Shown here in pieces: positions 12,395-22,490 of a stretch of 64,000 bases of DNA (its first letter is position 1; each line of letters starts with the position of its first letter). The stretch spans positions 3,538,001-3,602,000 of the forward strand of contig JAQFVV010000031.1 of the NCBI GenBank assembly GCA_028023455.1. Reading direction: 5' to 3'. Made by a program: the position numbers and the translations under genes. The notes beneath the pieces are model-generated. The model did no database searches, was not told the DNA's origin, and saw only the letters and a program-made list of their open reading frames with translations. Source of the DNA: Epiperipatus broadwayi (Eukaryota > Onychophora > Udeonychophora > Euonychophora > Peripatidae).

Positions 12395-12645
12395 CAGTTG
12401 AAGAGTTGGAGTGGATTGAAGCCTGTCCATTAAAGTATGAAGGTTGGCTCTTTAATATATATCTGAGCACTCATTGCATATATGTGTAGAGATGATAATC
12501 TGGACCAACTGATGATTACTGGTTTAGCATGAAATATGTATATTGGTGGTTATTTATTTTTTGACATATATGTGTTCAAGTGTATCAGTGATATGAGATA
12601 GAGTGGTGAGTGGTGGGCCATATAAAAGTCTGTGTTCATATGCCC
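12395..12645 (+). mobile_element. Family A hammerhead repeat (about 250 bp)
   Basis: This copy aligns along its length with the right arm of the 44.66-45.24 kb palindrome: GTTGAAGAGTTGGAG, TGTCCATTAAAGTATGAAGG, the ribozyme block, then TATAAAAGTCTG. It stops about 90 bases from the splice donor of the neighbouring host exon, so it lies in an intron of that gene, on the opposite strand to the gene. Confidence 0.7.
12497..12551 (+). ncRNA. Hammerhead ribozyme-like, family A
   Basis: Stem I is AATC plus CCAA (12497-12500, 12505-12508) pairing with TTGG plus GGTT (12543-12546, 12548-12551). The core boxes are CTGATGA (12509-12515) and GAAA (12531-12534), both intact. Stem II is imperfect (mismatches in TTACTG/TAGCAT). 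Stem III is very short and the predicted triplet is AUA at 12540-12542. The catalytic boxes are kept but stem II is weakened. Confidence 0.7.
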
Positions 12646-12736
12646 TACATATTACTAAAGAAAAAATTAAAATACATTAATAGAATTAAAATGTATAAGA
12701 ATAAAAAATTATTAAAAATCTTAATATCTTTCTTAC

Positions 12737-13945
12737 CATTACTCCGTTCTATTCGTCGTTTTAATGTTACTGACTGTAAATCTTCAGGAGTGACATTTGG
12801 TATTGAAGATACATTAGTGGCTCCAGTAGGAGTGGCATCTGTTGATAAAGGCATTGGTGGTGGTGGAGGGGCAGGACTAGAAGAATTTGAATTTAAATCT
12901 GGTGAGGCACATCTGGTATCTTGTGGAGAAATAAGTGTATCATTAGAAATTAAAACAGTATTAATAAATTTTCCATCAGTCTCACTTAGTAAAGGAGAGT
13001 GTGGACGGTGTTGATTAAGTAAAGTTGAAGGTGTACTGGGTACTGAATGTTTTTGCAAATGATCTTTTATATCAGCAATTTCTTTTTTTTCATTTGCATT
13101 TGGAAAAAGAAGTTCCTTAGGAGCATTGTTACCAATAAAAATTTTTGACACATATTTTCCTACTGAATTAGAATTAATTTCTACATTTGCTTTTGGTACA
13201 ATATTATTATCCAAATTATTTTGTAGTTTTAAATTATTTTCTATTGAAACAACTGTTTTTCGTGATGCATTATCTTTTTCTTCTAATTTTATATTTACAT
13301 CTTCAGACCAATGATGGCGACGATTTGGGCTTAATGATTGCATATAATCCGTTAAGCTGGGTGGATAAGTATCTGTAGGTTTTTTGTTTGGAGGTGTGTA
13401 TCCATTGACTGTAATAGTTGATGTTTCTTTATTAAATGTATCAATTCGTACTCCATTTATAATTCTGGAATTTTTGGCAGCAAGAGGTAATTTAGGACTA
13501 TCTGGACTTTTGACACCAACAGGTAATTTAGGACTGTTGGGAGGTTTGGCACTTGCCACAGACTCATTTGAGGGAGTAATTTTAGTTATTGATGAACCAC
13601 TATTAGTCACATTTGAAGCAAATGCATTGTTAATGTTATTGACATTTGGAATTAAGGCTGGTGTACAATTTCCATCAAAGCGAATAGTTAATCGTGTAAG
13701 TCCTGGTGCTATTTCTTCGTAAAGATGAGATTGATCTGATTGTCCATACATACTTACTAATTCTTGAACACTCTTAAACTGTGAAGTTTCATCTACATTA
13801 TTTTCTTCATTAATATTTAATTCCTTATTTTCATCTTCATTTGGAGGTTTGATAGCAGTTGAAATTTGAGTTCGATAAATAACCTGATCTAATAAATAGC
13901 TATTTGATGATGGACTGGGAGGTCTTGAGTAATGATGAATGTCAC
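12737..13945 (-). CDS. Internal exon of an unidentified host protein
   Basis: A 1209-base exon on the minus strand. A pyrimidine-rich acceptor (TTTTTTTAG) ends at 13946 and a donor GGTAAGAAA begins at 12736. Both junctions are phase 1, and the frame is open throughout (about 403 residues). The product is Ser/Asn/Pro-rich and low in hydrophobics, with SVQELVSMYGQSDQ and GLTRLTIRFDG in the first quarter, KLPVGVKSPDSPKLP repeats, a run SSPAPPPPPMP near 12846-12880, and TPEDLQSVTLKRRIERSN at the end. A polyproline run followed by an amphipathic segment with LKRR is reminiscent of WH2-type actin-binding proteins such as the espin/forked group. That is only a resemblance and I do not assign a gene. 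Neighbouring exons were not found; the flanking introns are filled with repeats. Confidence 0.7.
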
Positions 13946-14249
13946 CTAAAAAAATGAAAACATTTATAAGAACACTTGAAAATTAAATTAGATAATATTA
14001 AAAAGATGTAAATAATTTTAATTTACATGCAAATATCCAATACAAAAACTAAGTGAATACTTGTTAAAAAATATTAAAAAGCTCATAATTAATGACAAAA
14101 AAGGAACAAAAATTCTATTCACAAAGGATAATATTTTGAAAAAGTAGTACGAGTTATGATATGCCATTATATTTTTTAAAAAATTATATCATTAATAAAA
14201 ATAAAATAAAAAACAAATACAAAAAACAGTGTTTTCCTGAATGTTTGTG

Positions 14250-14680
14250 TTGATGATATTCTAGTTGTATTTTTATATTGGACTATTTCCATCATTTAAT
14301 ATGCATATTGAATGTCTTTAGAAAAATTTAATTTTATTTAAATATTCCAAATACATTCAACTGTTAGTAATAGCACATCAAACAGGTTAGTATATGCACA
14401 TTTTGAGAGGTATTAGTCTCTCCTCTTCTTCAGGTGTTGCTAGCCTGACCAGTAACAATACTAGCATGGGATTTGAACCTGGACCCTTAGATTCTTGAAT
14501 ATTAAATTTTAAGGTAACACTCTAACCAAACTGAGTCATCCTGCCAAAGGCAACAGTCTGTAATAATTTCATATACTTATCTATGAGGTTCATCCTGATT
14601 TCTCTACTTTTTTCTAAGAGCAAATTTGATTAGTGGTTTCCATACATTATGTATAATCACACTAGATCGACTTATGGGAT
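14250..14680 (-). mobile_element. tRNA-derived SINE arm, minus orientation
   Basis: Read on the minus strand, this starts near 14680 and carries an A-box-like GATGACTCAGTTTGGTTAGAG (around 14516-14536) and a B-box-like GGTTCAAATCCCATGC (around 14468-14483). A hammerhead-like block and a 3' region ending near 14250 follow. It is the reverse complement of 15025-15430, with the PLE fragment 14681-15024 between the arms. Confidence 0.75.
14398..14433 (-). ncRNA. Hammerhead-like block in SINE, core mutated
   Basis: On the minus strand CTGAAGA (14433-14427) is followed by a hairpin using GAGG/CCTC and then CAAAA where a hammerhead would have CGAAA. The G12 to A change is what CpG decay on the opposite strand would produce. 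It is predicted inactive. Confidence 0.45.
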
Positions 14681-15024
14681 TTTTTGCCACTGACATGTGA
14701 GCATCTTCTTTAAATTTTCTTCTTTGTACCTTTTCTTCTCAATTCAATATTTTTGTATTTTCCCAATTAAACATATGTTTATTGGCACATACATGGTCTG
14801 ATGCCTTAGACACATCTGTTTTCTATTTTCTAATCATCATTTTGTGTTCTTTCAAGTGCTTTTCATTGGAACAACTGGTCTCATCAATATATGTTCTTCC
14901 ACATTCACATGGTATTTCATAGATGCAGTTTTTTTTCTTCTCAGCATTTCAAGTTTAGGCTTTGTATATGTTAGAATTCCTCATAGGGTGGTATGGCTCT
15001 GGAAAGCTGTTCTGATGTTATACC
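14681..15024 (-). pseudogene. Penelope-like GIY-YIG fragment
   Basis: The minus-strand translation of about 14950-14690 contains CIYEIPCECGRTYIDETSC, then EKHLKEH, then FNWENTKIL, and a basic stretch KFKEDAHMSV before NPISRSSV. This is the order of a GIY-YIG domain as found at the C-terminus of Penelope-like elements. Several stops interrupt it. It forms the loop between two inverted SINE arms, so the whole 14.25-15.43 kb block looks like one compound insertion. Confidence 0.8.
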
Positions 15025-15430
15025 AATAGTGTGACTATACCTAATGTATGTAACCACTAATCAACTTAGCTCTTAGGAAAAAGTGGAGAAATCAGGAGGA
15101 ATCTCATAGATAAGTATATGAAATTACTACAGATTGTTGCCTATGGCAAGATGATTTAGTTTGTTAGAGCATTACCTTAAAATTCAATACTCAATAATCT
15201 AAGGGTCCAGGTTCAAATCCCATGCTCGTACTGTCACTGGTCAGGCCAGCAACATCTGAAGAAGGGAGAATAATCCCTCTCAAAACTTTGTGTACTTACA
15301 ATCCTGTTTGATGTGCTATTACTAACAGTTGAATGTATTTGGAATATTTAAATAAAGTTAAATTTTTCTAAAGACATTCAATACACATATTAGATGGTGG
15401 AAATAGTCCAATATAAAAATACAACAAAAA
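15025..15430 (+). mobile_element. tRNA-derived SINE arm, plus orientation
   Basis: This is the inverted partner of 14250-14680. It has an A-box-like GATGATTTAGTTTGTTAGAGC (about 15152-15172), a B-box-like GGTTCAAATCCCATGC (about 15210-15225), a hammerhead-like block and a shared 3' part (TTGATGTGCTATTACTAACA, ATTGAATG-type end). The two arms differ by many point changes, so the duplication is old. Confidence 0.75.
15256..15289 (+). ncRNA. Hammerhead-like block in SINE, core mutated
   Basis: CTGAAGA (15256-15262) is followed by a GGGA/TCCC hairpin and CAAAAC (15281-15286) in place of CGAAAC. The same G12 to A change occurs in the partner arm at 14398, so it may predate the duplication. Confidence 0.45.
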
Positions 15431-17040
15431 AACAGACTTTCATGGAACTATAATCGCTGACAAGTCTAATAATTTTGAATCCTGATAATCAACTCTAAAA
15501 CCATCAATGGACTCCAATCTTTGGACTTGATTTTGAATTAATGCTACATTCTATAGACCGTAACCAATATAATTCTTCTGAAGCAATCACGAAAACTTTT
15601 ATAATTATTGATGGCTGGTCTGAAAATGTTATGTTAGAGGATTATTGACACAATCAAAAAGAGATGGTGTATTAAGTATTTTATAAGAATAAAACTCAAT
15701 AATGTTTTTATTTTTTCTGAAAAAAAATCTTATATAAAACCTCATTAAAAAATCCTAAATATAATAATTATTTATCTTGCAGAAACAGTTGTTCTGAAGT
15801 TCATCATAAAATGAAGTCAGATTTCGAAATACAGAAATTTGCTTTACATGCAGATGTGTCTTTTTTAACCCTTCTGTTCTCAGGTTGCCATATTGGGTTG
15901 TTGTTTTTTTTTTTCATTTTTTATGTTTAAAGAATGAATCACCCAAAGATTGCCAGTCATTCCTTTCAACACTAGACTTCTAATATAAAAAAAATCTACT
16001 ATTAATTTAAAAATCAGTAGTAATTTTTTTCCACTTCAATCAATAAAAAACTTAAAATTTAATTTTAATGCTTATTTACATATAGGGAAATCCTCAAGGT
16101 ATGTGGTTCCATCATACTTCAGTTAAATAATTAACAATTTATTAATTATCCTTATAGCTACTTTTGTCATTATATCCTACAAAGATTATATATAATCTTA
16201 GAAACTAATCTCTCACTGACTTTTTAAAATTTTTTCCTTAATTACATACAACTGCAATTAATTTGTCTATTATGATTTTTATGGCTATTTATAAATGTGT
16301 AAAAATTTGATCTTCAAGCAAGAGATTTGTGATTTAATACAATTTAAATTTTTTTCCATACATTGGGAATTCCTTCTAATCCAGTTTTGCCTTATTGTTT
16401 AACATAGATTCAATTAAACTCAGTCATATTCTTAATACTGTGAGTTACACACTGCTATATCTCATATATTACTTAGAAGATTGAAAAACATTTAAGAATC
16501 AGACACACCTTCTTTCTTACAACTAAAATAATTACCTTATTATCAATTTGATAGCTCGTTTGTGCAAAATAATTTATTTTAAATATAAAATAAGAAGTCC
16601 AATAGTCTCTCTAAACTAAATTCATCAGAACTTGACAGTAGACAATATCTAAAAAAATCATTTCATCGATTATTAACTCTCTAAACGAATGCTAAATCAC
16701 ACCAGTGAAATGTTTCATATGCTAACACGATTCTAATCCTCATTAATAATAATGGTAATATTAAATCAGAGTTACATTTTGATGTCTTACAAATATACGT
16801 GAACAAAATTTAAAACACATGACCTTAAAATGGCATGTTTTAGAATTTTCCTTTATGAAAAAGGATTGCAGATATAAAATCCAAAAAAACGTATTCCAAA
16901 TAAGCAAGTTGAGAGTACACACAAGTCAGCAATGTATTCAATCTTTTCCGAAATTTTCAAATCATCTTTTTTTTATTAAGTTATTTATCCAATTATGTTT
17001 TAAAGAAATTAATCACTTCAGTTGTTTACTAAAAGTTTTC
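15431..17040. other. AT-rich non-coding sequence
   Basis: No gene or structured repeat recognised. It lies upstream (in gene direction) of the host exon and may be intronic. Confidence 0.4.
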
Positions 17041-17047
17041 ATAAGTA

Positions 17048-17610
17048 GTCATCATCATCATCATCAACCATTATCAATCCACTGCAGGATGAAGGTCTCT
17101 CCAAGTTCAATCCATCTTTTCTGATCTTTAGCTTTTCTTCTCCACATCACCTCTGCACACTTTCTTATTTCATCCATCCATCTTACATGTGGTCTCTTTC
17201 TGGATCTTTTACAATCTCTTGGAATCCAATTTAAGATTTCAATAGTCCATCTATTTTCAACTCTTCTAGCAATATGTCCAGCCCAACTCCACTTCAGTCT
17301 TTTATTTTTTCAGTGAGGTCAGTAATACCTGTTTGTTCTCTTACCCATATATTGCGTTTTTGATCTCTTCTTGTTACTCCCAACATGCATCTCTCCATAC
17401 TTCTTTGAGTGGTCTGAAGTCTCTGTATTGCTCTTCTATTAAGTGTCCAAGTCTCAGATCCATAAGTAAGAACTGGTAAAACACATTTATTAAAAACCTT
17501 CCTTTTCAAACACATAGGCATATTTTCTTTTAGAATCAAGTTCATTTCTACTAAAAGCATTCCAACCAAGTTTAATTCTATGATTAATTTCATCCATAAG
17601 CAATATCTGA
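17048..17610 (-). pseudogene. RTE-like LINE 3' fragment
   Basis: On the minus strand the C-terminal region of the same LINE family as 532-1990 is readable: LVEMNLILKENMPMC, FNKCVLPVLTYGSETWTLN, TQRSMERCMLGVTRR in the ORF 17593-17294, continuing after a frameshift with WIPRDCKRSRKRPHVRW and ILQWIDNG near 17068-17100. The 3' end carries ATGATGATGATGAT (17049-17066 on plus as ATC repeats). The 5' truncation is at about 17610, before the RT core. This copy is better preserved than the one at 532. Confidence 0.88.
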
Positions 17611-19488
17611 AGTAAAAAAAAAAATGCTACTTAAGGATTAGTCCGATACCAAGATTGATTACAGATAACTAATATTTATATCATATTGATTTTTTAAATA
17701 GTGAGTCTGGAATAATGTAAACTAGATTTTTTAGAATCTTGTGAAATTCTGAGTAATTATGGCTTATACACTGATATATTTAATTCAGTTAACTTTTTCG
17801 TTTAATTTAGCAAAAAAATGAGATACACTTATTATTAAACTATATTTTTTTATTTAAAAATTCAGTTTATTGTTTTATGATTGTCTGTAAGTAAACACTA
17901 TTTCACATGGATGCCATTATATCGTTTTCATAGATTAGTTTAGATAAATAATTATGATGAAAAAAAATATTGAAGCAATTACTATTTGAGTGGTTGTTTT
18001 CTTGGGTTTTTTTTTTTTTTTTTTAAAGTTGAATTAATCTTTCTTATGAGATACCATTTCATAAACTAATATTATTCTTTTTTCGTTTATTTAAAAAGTT
18101 ATTTGCTATTTATTTACAATAAAAATAATTTTTAAAATATGGTTGGAAACAACTACATTGCTACAAAGAATCAGAAAATAGTCTTATAATAAATGTATCC
18201 CTTTTTTTTCTCTCTAAATCAACGAAAAGATAACATAATTAAATATATAAGTGTATATGCCACAATTACTCAGAATTTTCACAAGATTCTAAAAAGTCCA
18301 GTTCATATTATTCCAGACTCACTATTTAAAAGATATGATAAAAAAATTTACTTATCTGCAATCAATCTTGGTGTCTGGACTAATCTTTAAGTACCAATAA
18401 AATTAAACTAATAACTATTGAAGATATAGATTATAATTTTCTTGACTGTGTTTTATAACCTTCAATTGTTCTAATGAAAGTTTAGTCATAGATCTTTTTT
18501 TCCTCTCCAACAATTAATCTCTTTATGTTACCTTTCTAAAATCAAATCAAATAAATATATGCAATTATCAAATTTATTTGTGCCTCAATTAGAAAATTAA
18601 AAATAATAACTATTATTTTCTATTAAATTCATCTGGATATATATTTAAAGTCATATTTTTAGTAATGACATTTTATTTGTGGTATTTCTGATATCCATAC
18701 AATCATATATTTTCTAAATAGTATCCAGAATCTCATAGATTCATCAATTCAACCTACTAAATTTTCCTCTGGAAACTTATCATTAGTAGAATCATTAAAA
18801 TTGAGTTTCAGAATCCATCTACATCCTCTTAAAAGTTGATGTAAATATTATAAATTCAAAAGAATCAAAAACTACCAAATATAATGATCTTGTTTTTATG
18901 TCTACATCACATCATTAAGGCTATATTCATTGAGACTTATGGATGAATAAAATTAATTTTACAATAGATAAAATAAATTAATTGGCCATAAAATACAAAT
19001 AAAAGACATCATATTACCTATTCTCAAGGAATACCACCAAATTAACTGATATTTATGAAAGCTTAAATCTGAATTCTTCTAAATTATTTGCTAATTACAT
19101 AAAACTCAAACATTGGCTATTTTGATAATATGTTCTTCAAATTATTATGATTTCTAAAATATCAATAGTATAAGCAACATATTCTAATCCTATATTTCTT
19201 GGTATCTAATTTAAAACTTCTCTAGCAAGTATTTCATTTTTTTTAAAGTAAAATGATAAAGTATTATAAACTGCAATTATCTACTTTTTTTATCCATGCT
19301 AAAAGCAATCATACTTTACACAAAATTTTTCTTTTCAGTCAAATTCTTATTTAATTTATTGCATAATACTGACTCTAAATATTTTTATAACTGACATTTT
19401 CATGTTGAATAATGATGGAACCTAAGATGGTCAACAATGTGTTGAATAATTTGTATCATATTTGTAAAAATTCAGACATTTTGAAAAT
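17611..19488. other. AT-rich non-coding sequence
   Basis: No gene or recognisable element. Short ORFs here are compositional. Confidence 0.4.
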
Positions 19489-19605
19489 CTTGTCAGCGCA
19501 GTCGCCTTGCAAGCAAGTAGTTGATTGCAGACGATTGTGGGTTCGCCTCCCGATCGATGCTATGACATATGACAAAAAAAAACTAACCTTAGATAGATTT
19601 TAATT
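19488..19605 (+). mobile_element. tRNA-derived SINE
   Basis: A C+G-richer island in A+T-rich DNA. It has an A-box-like TGTCAGCGCAGTCGCC, then TGCAAGCAAGTAGTTGATTG, a B box GGGTTCGCCTCCC, then CGATGC and TATGACATATGAC before a short poly-A. It aligns over its full length with the minus-strand SINE at 37840-37930. The internal boxes are those of an RNA polymerase III promoter. No clear target-site duplication was seen. Confidence 0.8.
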
Positions 19606-21470
19606 AAGACTCCAAAACATTTTCGTCATATGTGATATAGTGGTGTTGTTTCAAATAGTATATGAAAAACAACACAATATACTGAATTGCAAAAAATATG
19701 ATGTACTAAAAATATAATTATGTCTTACATAAATTGTATAAAATATCACCATTTCAGTCTAATACTTATATAAGTAATATCCGACATTGGCTAACTAAAG
19801 ACTCCGGATTCTTTGAACGATATATTAATCATTCAATATTCGTCACAATTTGATTTTCAATCAATCTTATTATCAAAAATTTGACATTTATATTACCAAC
19901 AAGTAGAGCAATCACAATGTAATCCACCTTATCTTTATAATAAATAACCACGGTGACACTTTAAATTGATCATTTCCTTCGCGATAATAAACTGCACCTT
20001 TTGCAAACATTTTTCTCCTAATATTTTTGTAATATTGTAGAAAATGAAGATTAAATTTAAATAAAATATTTGTTTATATTTTTTTAAAGGATTAAAATAT
20101 TTCTATTTCAATCATATGTTAATGAAATAAAAAAAAAAAAAGTTGTTTAAGCTAAATTAATGTGGCGAAAAAAAAAATCATACTTTTTTAATTACATAAA
20201 TATTTTTATTTTGAAAAGATAAAATAAAAACAAAACAAAAAAAATACATTAAATAATGTTTAAAGTTGTTTTTTGTAAAGTAAAATAAATAAAACAAACA
20301 AAAAAATGTATCTTAGAATGTTTTAGTTTTTATAAATGACTGGTTAAGCACGCACATACACATTTAAAATCAATAACCTATATTTTTGTTTCACGTCCTT
20401 TAAATGTTGAAATAATTATACTTTCAACCTTTGCCACATCTCTCTCTCTCTCTCACCAATAGAGAAGGCTGCAGCTATATCACAATGCAGTTAATGAATG
20501 GCAATTATCTGAGAGCCCACATTAACCTGATCCTTGACTTTTTTATTAAGTATAAGAAGGTACTCATTTATCAATTACTATTAAACGTTACCTATACTGG
20601 CTATGGGATGTTTGCCTAAGAGAAAAATTTTAACCTGTTTTAACCTGAAAAAACTTTGGAATTCAATTAACCTGGAATCAACACCATTATTGCTATGATA
20701 AACAAATGTGTTAACTACTCTATCAAATACCTTTTATAAAATGTATTTTCCATATTTTCTTTACAAATCTTATTTCTTGTATGAATCAAAATTTCTCTAC
20801 ATCTTATATATATCATCCTACAGTTCCACTTATATTTTGCCTATATCCTATGGTCATTAATATAAGTGTAACTATTGGATGATATATAAATGGATGTTAC
20901 GAAATTTTTGTCCATATAATATACAAAGATTTCTAAAGAAAATCTATATGCGGAATATAATTTATAAATTATATTGGAATTAATGAACTAATAAAAGAAA
21001 AAAAAAGTGATTAATTAATTAAAATAAAATATTAATGTGATAGCATGGAAAGGCAAAGTAGCACCAACAATGCCCAAATGTTACAATTTCATTGTAATAA
21101 TAGTTGTCTTGACATTTCAAACTGCCATCAGGTAAAAAATACGGCAATCATAGGTATTTATTATCTATGTTATGAATTAATAAAAGGATTTAAAATCCAA
21201 TTTAGGGTGCAGGAAAAGTGTGGATGAAAAAGACAGAAAAAACAAATATTAAATTCTTTTTTGTGTTTAATATGGATATGACAAATAAACAATAAAATAA
21301 ATTTAAAATGCTAAAATAGTAGAATAATTACGATTTTTTTTAATAAAAAAAAAAGTAAAGAAACAAATAAAAAACCTAGGAAAGTTGTTTTAAATGAGAC
21401 AGTGAAAAGTCAAAAATGAAAAAATGGAAAAAAAAATATCTTAAACAGCAAATAGTTACTATCTAAAAAT
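19606..21470. other. AT-rich non-coding sequence
   Basis: Poly-A tracts near 20131-20141 and 20168-20178, and a short (TC)n run near 20440-20454. No supported gene. Confidence 0.4.
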
Positions 21471-21474
21471 AAAA

Positions 21475-21690
21475 TCAAGCAAAGTTGTGAGTGGAGAAAG
21501 TTTGACAATGGTAAATGAAAAAGTAATAATTTACTCTAGATAAATACTTTGCATATAATAAAGATATATATGAGAGATAGTGACCTGGGCCAACTGATGA
21601 GTGCTGGTTCAGCACGAAATGCATCTTGGGGGTCATTTGTCTTTTATTGTATCTTTATTTATATGAATTTAAAAAGAATGGGGAAGTATG
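21475..21690 (+). mobile_element. Family A hammerhead repeat, best copy
   Basis: This copy begins near AAAGTTGTGAGTGGAG (21484) and contains the intact ribozyme at 21582-21634 and a tail TATGAATTTAAAAAGAATGG. The same tail and ribozyme occur at 41240-41370. There the leading part (CACTCCACTCGCAACTTTG, about 41175-41193) is present in inverted orientation. Confidence 0.7.
21582..21634 (+). ncRNA. Hammerhead ribozyme, type I, all core bases intact
   Basis: Stem I is GACC (21582-585) with GGTC (631-634) and CCAA (590-593) with TTGG (626-629), with an internal loop between them. CTGATGA at 594-600 and GAAA at 616-619 match the hammerhead core. Stem II is a perfect 6-bp GTGCTG/CAGCAC hairpin (601-606 with 610-615) with a 3-base loop. 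Stem III is only 2 bp (A619-U624, U620-A623). The triplet is AUC, with cleavage predicted after C625. Very short stem III is the form known from Penelope-like elements. I judge this copy competent on paper; activity is not shown. Confidence 0.82.
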
Positions 21691-21895
21691 GAGGTATTTA
21701 TTATTTCCAAAAAAGTAGTTTAATATAGACATATTAAACTTTATTCTAATAATAAATCTACGATGTTATTTAATAAATAATATTTCCGTAGTATAATTTT
21801 CACTACACCACTCTCATGCAAGTAGGAACTTATTTCTATTTACTTTTAACATCTTGTGGAGAGATGTAATCATAATTATATGACCAAAGATACAT

Positions 21896-21950
21896 AATCC
21901 CTAAGATGCACATTTTGAGCTGAATTAGTACTTATCAATTGATCCAAATC
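21896..21950 (-). ncRNA. Hammerhead-like, family A, decayed
   Basis: On the minus strand the family A order can still be followed: GGATCAATTGATAAG in place of the CCAA-CTGATGAG block, then a degraded stem II, AAAA for GAAA, and TGTGCATCTTAGGG. Core bases are lost, so it is predicted inactive. Confidence 0.5.
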
Positions 21951-22052
21951 ATTATTTTCTTAGACATATCTTTATCATTGTTCAGTATGTTTAGATAGTA
22001 ATTCCCTATCTATATATACTGAACAGTGATAAAGATATGTGTAAGAGAATAT

Positions 22053-22107
22053 AATCTGGGTCAACTGGTAAATGCTGGTTCTGCTCAAAATATGCATATT
22101 GAGGATT
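22053..22107 (+). ncRNA. Hammerhead-like, family A, core lost, stem I kept
   Basis: The core is CTGGTAA (22065-22071) and AAAA (22087-22090), so catalysis should be gone. Stem I still pairs, with changed bases: AATC (22053-056) with GATT (104-107) and TCAA (061-064) with TTGA (099-102), compared with GACC/GGTC and CCAA/TTGG in the 21582 copy. These paired differences support the folding model. Confidence 0.65.
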
Positions 22108-22419
22108 ATACATCTTTCATCATATGTTTATGATTATATCCCTCCATAAGGTATTAAAAGCAGATAGAAACCAAACCCTACCTTGCAAAAGAGTGGTGTA
22201 GTGAAAACTACACTACAGAAATATTATTCATTAAATAAATAATCTCTAGTGTACTGAAAAACTAATAAAAATTATTAATATGATATTTGTTTTTTGTTTT
22301 GTTCTTGAATCATTTTCAATAATAAAGAAATATAAGCATATAGATTCATTCCAAACTTATACTGGAGTTTACAAATATTAATTCTTATTAAGCGCAATGT
22401 CAGCACGTAATACTTATAT

Positions 22420-22490
22420 AAAGCTAAAGCTTTAGTACATGCGCCTTGAGTGCTTAATTCACTCAAGGCGCATGTACTAAAGCTTTAGCT
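22420..22490. repeat. Near-perfect 71-base palindrome
   Basis: AAGCTAAAGCTTTAGTACAT and GCGCCTTGAGTG on the left are repeated in perfect reverse complement on the right, about 31-32 bp per arm, around the 7-base loop CTTAATT. The arms have no visible decay, unlike most inverted repeats here, which suggests a recent origin. Confidence 0.85.

Larger units (their letters stand above)
21745..22255. mobile_element. Inverted pair of family A elements
   Basis: The left arm (about 21745-21990, minus orientation) and right arm (about 22014-22255, plus) are imperfect reverse complements. The ends share ATATTTCCGTAGT / ACTACAGAAATATT and AGTGGTGTAGTGAAAA. The centre has TATCTTTATCA / TGATAAAGATA. The spacer is about 23 bases. 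Each arm holds one decayed hammerhead block. Confidence 0.75.

Noticed and set aside
12475-12545. Type III hammerhead with the upstream TATATATGTGT as stem III
   Set aside because: In other family A copies the base at the cleavage position would be G, which hammerheads do not allow. The type I fold with stem I CCAA/TTGG explains all copies and covaries.
12610-13722. Plus-strand ORFs opposite the host exon
   Set aside because: They are antisense shadows of the minus-strand exon, which has proper splice sites and a codon-like composition.
19488-19605. Functional tRNA gene
   Set aside because: The polymerase III boxes are there, but the sequence does not close into a cloverleaf acceptor stem and it recurs elsewhere with a tail. 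It is a SINE.
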